Assembly (NCBI GenBank): GCA_018676275.1 | Contig: JABHFC010000209.1 | Span: 1 to 7,879, forward strand | DNA length: 7,879 nt | Source of the DNA: Gammaproteobacteria bacterium | Lineage (GTDB): Bacteria > Pseudomonadota > Gammaproteobacteria > Eutrophobiales > Eutrophobiaceae | Reading direction: 5' to 3' | In this document: in pieces, positions 5,774-7,879 of the stretch | Layout of the letters: each line of letters starts with the position of its first letter | How positions within the stretch are numbered: the first letter of the stretch is position 1 | Notes under the pieces: generated by a model | Database searches by the model: none | The model's input: only the letters and a program-made list of their open reading frames with translations | Told to the model about the DNA's origin: nothing | Position numbers and translations under genes: made by a program

Positions 5774-5980
5774 GCGGTGTCGTTATTATGCTCCTGAGAG
5801 AGCTACTTTCAACTTGGTCAATCAATAACTAGTATTGTAAGAAAGCAGAAAAATGAATCACACGCATTGAAAATTGTACTCCATGTTATTTTGGTAACAC
5901 GAGGTTAAATTGATTACACAAGCAACAGAAGATATCTGAGATGTACCCCAGCCTACTATTTAAAATCCAATTTTATGTAA

Positions 5981-5997
5981 GCCATTAATTTAATGGC
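5981..5997. repeat. 17-bp perfect palindrome at the left end of repeat copy 1
   Basis: GCCATTAA (5981-5988), one T, then TTAATGGC (5990-5997). Its right arm overlaps the start of the repeat; the left arm has no counterpart beside copy 2. It may be part of an end structure that copy 2 has lost, or chance. Confidence 0.4.
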
Positions 5998-6073
5998 GCG
6001 CCCGGAAAGACCTCGACACCCCCTTGTGGGGTGTAAAAGTGGGTACTGGATTGAGTTCCTGAAATTACCCGCC
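5992..6073 (+). repeat. Structured intergenic repeat, copy 1
   Basis: These 82 bases match 7032-7113 without gaps, with 10 differences (88 percent identical). Shared landmarks are GGCGCGCC near the left end, CCCGGAA, GGACCTCG-like sequence in slightly varied form, GGGGTGTAAAAGTGGG and CTGGATTGAG. A weaker tail with AATGTCC at 6104-6110 continues the match after a one-base shift. A hairpin forms at 6016-6034: ACACCCC, five-base loop, GGGGTGT. It is visibly richer in G and C than its surroundings, typical of an inserted or independently maintained element. Confidence 0.8.
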
Positions 6074-6211
6074 AGAGCACATCTTGTCCAAATTTTGATA
6101 CAGAATGTCCATTTTGTGCTGTTGAAATATTCAATGCTGGAAATATCCGAACTAAAGGTCTAGTTTATATACCCGTTACAATGATTATTATGATATTTAA
6201 ATCCATTGTGT

Positions 6212-6215
6212 GGAG
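6212..6215 (+). promoter_or_regulatory. Ribosome binding site deciding the DUF3592-like gene start
   Basis: GGAG lies six bases before ATG 6222. The alternative GTG at 6210 overlaps this box and has no Shine-Dalgarno of its own, so the ATG is the start. Confidence 0.75.
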
Positions 6216-6221
6216 ACAACT

Positions 6222-6674
6222 ATGGAAGAAATTATAGGATCGTTATTCCCCATTGTGGGTGCGAGCGCATTGGTTTACGGACTTATAGTACCACGGTGGA
6301 AGGTTGCCCGAACTTCGTCATGGGCATCTGTGACAGGTGTCATAACAAAATCAAAAGTGGGTAAAAGTGCCGGCGGCAGTAACGCCATGTTCGGTTCAGC
6401 TAATACTTATTACTCCACTACAGTTAAATATAAATACCAGGTAGGAAAACGTAACTATCACAACGACAGGATCCACGTCGGCGGGAGCTACTCCAGTTCC
6501 ATTCCATCCAAAGCGGATGAACTGGCTGCCAGATATTATGAAGGAGCTGAAGTTGATGTTTACTTCAACCCGGATAACCCGTCTGATTCGTGTTTGGAGA
6601 AAATCGAGGAGACATCCCTGTTTTATATGGGAATCGGCGTATTATTAATCTCATTTGGGTTCATGATCGGCTAG
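6222..6674 (+). CDS. DUF3592-like membrane protein
   Basis: A 150-residue protein with a membrane helix near each end (about 6-23 and 133-149) and a soluble beta-rich domain between. The soluble part follows the DUF3592 pattern: W34 and VTGVI (37-41), a serine/glycine-rich linker, VKYKYQVGKRNYHNDRI (68-84), SSSIPSKADELAARYYEGAEV and the closing VYFNPDNPSDSCLE (113-126). With both helices hairpinned in the membrane, the domain would lie on one side, probably outside the cytoplasm. The family has no established biochemical role; members occur near diverse genes. ATG 6222 is chosen over GTG 6210 because of its Shine-Dalgarno. It is followed after 13 bases by a small lipoprotein candidate, and both lie between the two repeat copies. 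Confidence 0.85.
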   Translation: MEEIIGSLFPIVGASALVYGLIVPRWKVARTSSWASVTGVITKSKVGKSAGGSNAMFGSANTYYSTTVKYKYQVGKRNYHNDRIHVGGSYSSSIPSKADELAARYYEGAEVDVYFNPDNPSDSCLEKIEETSLFYMGIGVLLISFGFMIG

Positions 6675-6687
6675 GTATATCTATACA

Positions 6688-6990
6688 TTGAAAATTGACA
6701 ACCACATCATTTATTATCTTATTGTCGCTGCTGTAATTTCTAGCGGCTGCTCAGATGACTCTCCTCAATATCCAAGTGCCCTTGGCAAGGCGCCTCCTTA
6801 TATATTGAAAACAGGATGTACGTTTGCAATAGTAGAGGAACTCAGTCGCAATTCTATTAGCTCACCAAAAGCAAAAGGACTCCCCGATACCTGGGTTTCC
6901 GCATCCATCTCTTTGGGTGACTCCTCCATTACGGTTTCCAATTGCGAAATCGTGGAGAACACAAAATACCTACCCATTTACCAAGATTAA
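6688..6990 (+). CDS. Small lipoprotein candidate, unknown function
   Basis: A 100-residue frame that starts at TTG 6688, the only plausible start after an in-frame stop at 6664. AGG at 6673-6675 is somewhat distant, so coupling to the preceding gene, whose stop is 13 bases upstream, may help initiation. Residues 6-21 are hydrophobic and end in SSGC, an acceptable though not perfect lipobox; Cys21 would be lipidated. Aspartates at 23-24 after the cysteine would favour inner-membrane retention by the enterobacterial rule, which may not apply here. Cys43 and Cys86 could form a disulfide. I recognise no family. The leader peptide and gene spacing make it likely real despite the rare start. Confidence 0.6.
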   Translation: MKIDNHIIYYLIVAAVISSGCSDDSPQYPSALGKAPPYILKTGCTFAIVEELSRNSISSPKAKGLPDTWVSASISLGDSSITVSNCEIVENTKYLPIYQD

Positions 6991-7031
6991 TTTTAAACAA
7001 GACGAACCTGACTAGACAAAGAGTGTAGGAA

Positions 7032-7113
7032 AATGGCGCGCCCGGAAGGACCTCGGTACCCCCTCGTGGGGTGTAAAAGTGGGCACTGGATTGAGCGTCT
7101 GAAACTACTCGCC
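7032..7113 (+). repeat. Structured intergenic repeat, copy 2
   Basis: This copy has the same orientation as 5992-6073, displaced by exactly 1040 bp. The hairpin is at 7056-7074: GTACCCC, five-base loop, GGGGTGT, closed at its base by two wobble pairs in plus-strand RNA. The tail to 7149 keeps TTTCCA and AATGTCC blocks. Together the copies bracket the DUF3592-like and lipoprotein genes. A minus-strand open frame across this copy is not considered a gene. Confidence 0.8.
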
Positions 7114-7146
7114 TGACCAAACATTTTCCAGAACAAACCCCAAATG

Positions 7147-7169
7147 TCCGCTTTCAGAGATAGAGCGGA
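7147..7169. repeat. Hairpin after repeat copy 2
   Basis: TCCGCT (7147-7152) pairs with AGCGGA (7164-7169) around an 11-base loop. It overlaps the conserved AATGTCC block of the repeat tail. Copy 1 lacks the right arm, so this stem is either lost there or specific to copy 2. It lies between the lipoprotein gene and the converging MetE-like gene and could act in 3'-end formation, although no U-tract follows. Confidence 0.4.
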
Positions 7170-7243
7170 TGGTCAGAATTATCAAATTGCCACTCAACCA
7201 AGGTCTGCTTAGTTCCAGGAGCGGGCCGTTTTTCATTCTCTGG

Positions 7244-7879
7244 TCAGCCCCAGACTTTCTCAGCAACTTCCATGATTAATTCGAATTTTTGCCATTGTTG
7301 ATCCTCGCTCAGGTAATTCCCACCAATGCCAGAAGCGAAACCGCATTGCGGACTTAATGCCAACTGATCGATGTCGATATACCTCTGAGCATCTTCAATT
7401 CTACCTAATAGATCATCCACCGTTTCAAGATCGCCCGTTTTCGTAGTTATTAACCCCAATACAACAGTAGGGCCATTTTTGGGAACAAACCTTAGTGGCT
7501 CAAATCCTCCAGCGCGTTCGGTATCATATTCCAACAGCATTCTGTCAAATTTAAGGTTATTAAACAGATAGTCGGCGATACCATCGTAGCTTCCTTCGCG
7601 ATGCCACATAGAAGCTCGGTTTCCTCGGCATATGTGAATACCAAAACAAGATTTCCCAGAACTACCTTCAATAACGGCATTTGATGCATCAACAGCTCGG
7701 ACAAGATTCTTCATTGGATCCTCGCCCCTTGCGGCAATACGAGCAAGAGTCTCTCTATCCACGTAGCCCGTATAACTGGGTTCATCAAGTTGCACATATT
7801 CGCACCCAGCCTCTACCAGTTCGTCGACCATACGTTTCTGGATTGAAACGACATCGGCCAAAAATTTCTCAGTACTTTG
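7244..7879 (-). CDS. MetE-like (cobalamin-independent methionine synthase C-terminal family) methyltransferase, partial
   Basis: The C-terminal 211 residues of a cytosolic zinc enzyme; the frame stays open to the right edge, so the true start lies outside and the internal TTG at 7861 should not be used. It has the UROD/MetE barrel layout. In fragment numbering, QLDEP (30-34) is followed by the zinc ligands His82 and Cys84 in GIHICRGN, Glu117 in LLEYDTE and Cys179 in SPQCGF, matching the His-x-Cys, Glu and Cys ligands of E. coli MetE. The family moves a methyl group to a zinc-bound thiol, classically homocysteine, from a methyl-folate. Single-domain relatives may use other methyl donors or thiols. 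The methyl donor cannot be decided here. Neighbours give no clue. Confidence 0.85.
   Translation of the reverse strand, partial: QSTEKFLADVVSIQKRMVDELVEAGCEYVQLDEPSYTGYVDRETLARIAARGEDPMKNLVRAVDASNAVIEGSSGKSCFGIHICRGNRASMWHREGSYDGIADYLFNNLKFDRMLLEYDTERAGGFEPLRFVPKNGPTVVLGLITTKTGDLETVDDLLGRIEDAQRYIDIDQLALSPQCGFASGIGGNYLSEDQQWQKFELIMEVAEKVWG

Larger units (their letters stand above)
5774..6221. other. Intergenic region of 448 bp holding repeat copy 1
   Basis: No credible gene is seen. The left half (5774-5980) is AT-rich and featureless. The right half holds a 17-bp palindrome (5981-5997) that runs into the first copy of the structured repeat (5992-6073), plus its decayed tail to about 6110. 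The promoter of the DUF3592-like gene must lie in 6110-6205, but I find no strong match; TATGAT at 6189-6194 is the best -10 candidate. Confidence 0.55.

Noticed and set aside
5750..5832. A 36-codon frame overlapping the end of the zinc-ribbon gene, reading like a hydrophobic C-terminal segment (GGVVIMLLREL), suggesting a frameshift
   Set aside because: The annotated 103-residue protein already has a complete, sensible C-terminus. The alternative frame has no start or ribosome site of its own and is short.
5870..6696. ATTGAAAATTG occurring twice, near 5866 and 6687
   Set aside because: An 11-mer of low complexity repeated once in AT-rich DNA is expected by chance, and the flanks do not match.
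5992..7113. Repeats as integron attC sites flanking gene cassettes
   Set aside because: The GTTRRRY and RYYYAAC core sites and the imperfect-stem layout of attC are not present at the repeat ends, and no integrase is in the window.
6929..7120. A 63-codon minus-strand frame across repeat copy 2
   Set aside because: It overlaps the end of the lipoprotein gene and consists largely of translated repeat. Such frames are by-products of the repeat, and it has no supporting motif.

Overview
The window looks like an accessory or lineage-variable stretch of an AT-rich Gram-negative chromosome, most likely a gammaproteobacterium. Signal peptides, lipoprotein-type leaders, Shine-Dalgarno starts and sigma-70-like promoters support a Gram-negative bacterium. 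The narrower placement is inference. There are no tRNA or rRNA genes, no transposase and no CRISPR array.

Layout, left to right. (1) 1-527, minus: the N-terminal part of a secreted or lipoprotein-like protein running off the left edge. (2) 828-1307, plus: a small secreted protein of unknown function. It converges on (3) 1404-3048, minus: a two-gene arsenic detoxification operon with an arsenate reductase (arsC type) followed four bases later by an ACR3-type arsenite exporter. No arsR lies in the window. (4) 3359-3772, minus: a GFA/CENP-V family zinc protein with its own good promoter. (5) 4201-5365, plus: a CDP-alcohol phosphatidyltransferase and a TagD-like cytidylyltransferase behind a long, palindrome-rich leader. 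(6) 5462-5773, plus: a zinc-ribbon membrane protein. (7) 6222-6990, plus: a DUF3592-like membrane protein and a small lipoprotein candidate, bracketed by two direct copies of a structured intergenic repeat (5992-6073 and 7032-7113, exactly 1040 bp apart). (8) 7244-7879, minus: the C-terminal part of a MetE-like zinc methyltransferase running off the right edge.

How the genes work together. The ars pair reduces arsenate to arsenite and expels it. The most interesting unit is the lipid pair. A nucleotidyltransferase that would make a CDP-activated small alcohol sits beside a membrane enzyme of the family that moves phospho-alcohols from CDP carriers. Together they could form a short, Kennedy-like head-group pathway. 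Both carry unusual spacing in signature motifs (12 residues where 8-9 are usual in the transferase, and a contracted RT..ST motif in the cytidylyltransferase). The upstream region holds a perfect 11-1-11 palindrome, a second 12-bp palindrome and an extended -10 promoter, suggesting dedicated regulation. Substrates cannot be read from the sequence.

The second point of interest is the repeat pair. It has a conserved hairpin whose two stem differences both preserve pairing in plus-strand RNA, and it flanks a two-gene segment like a cassette.
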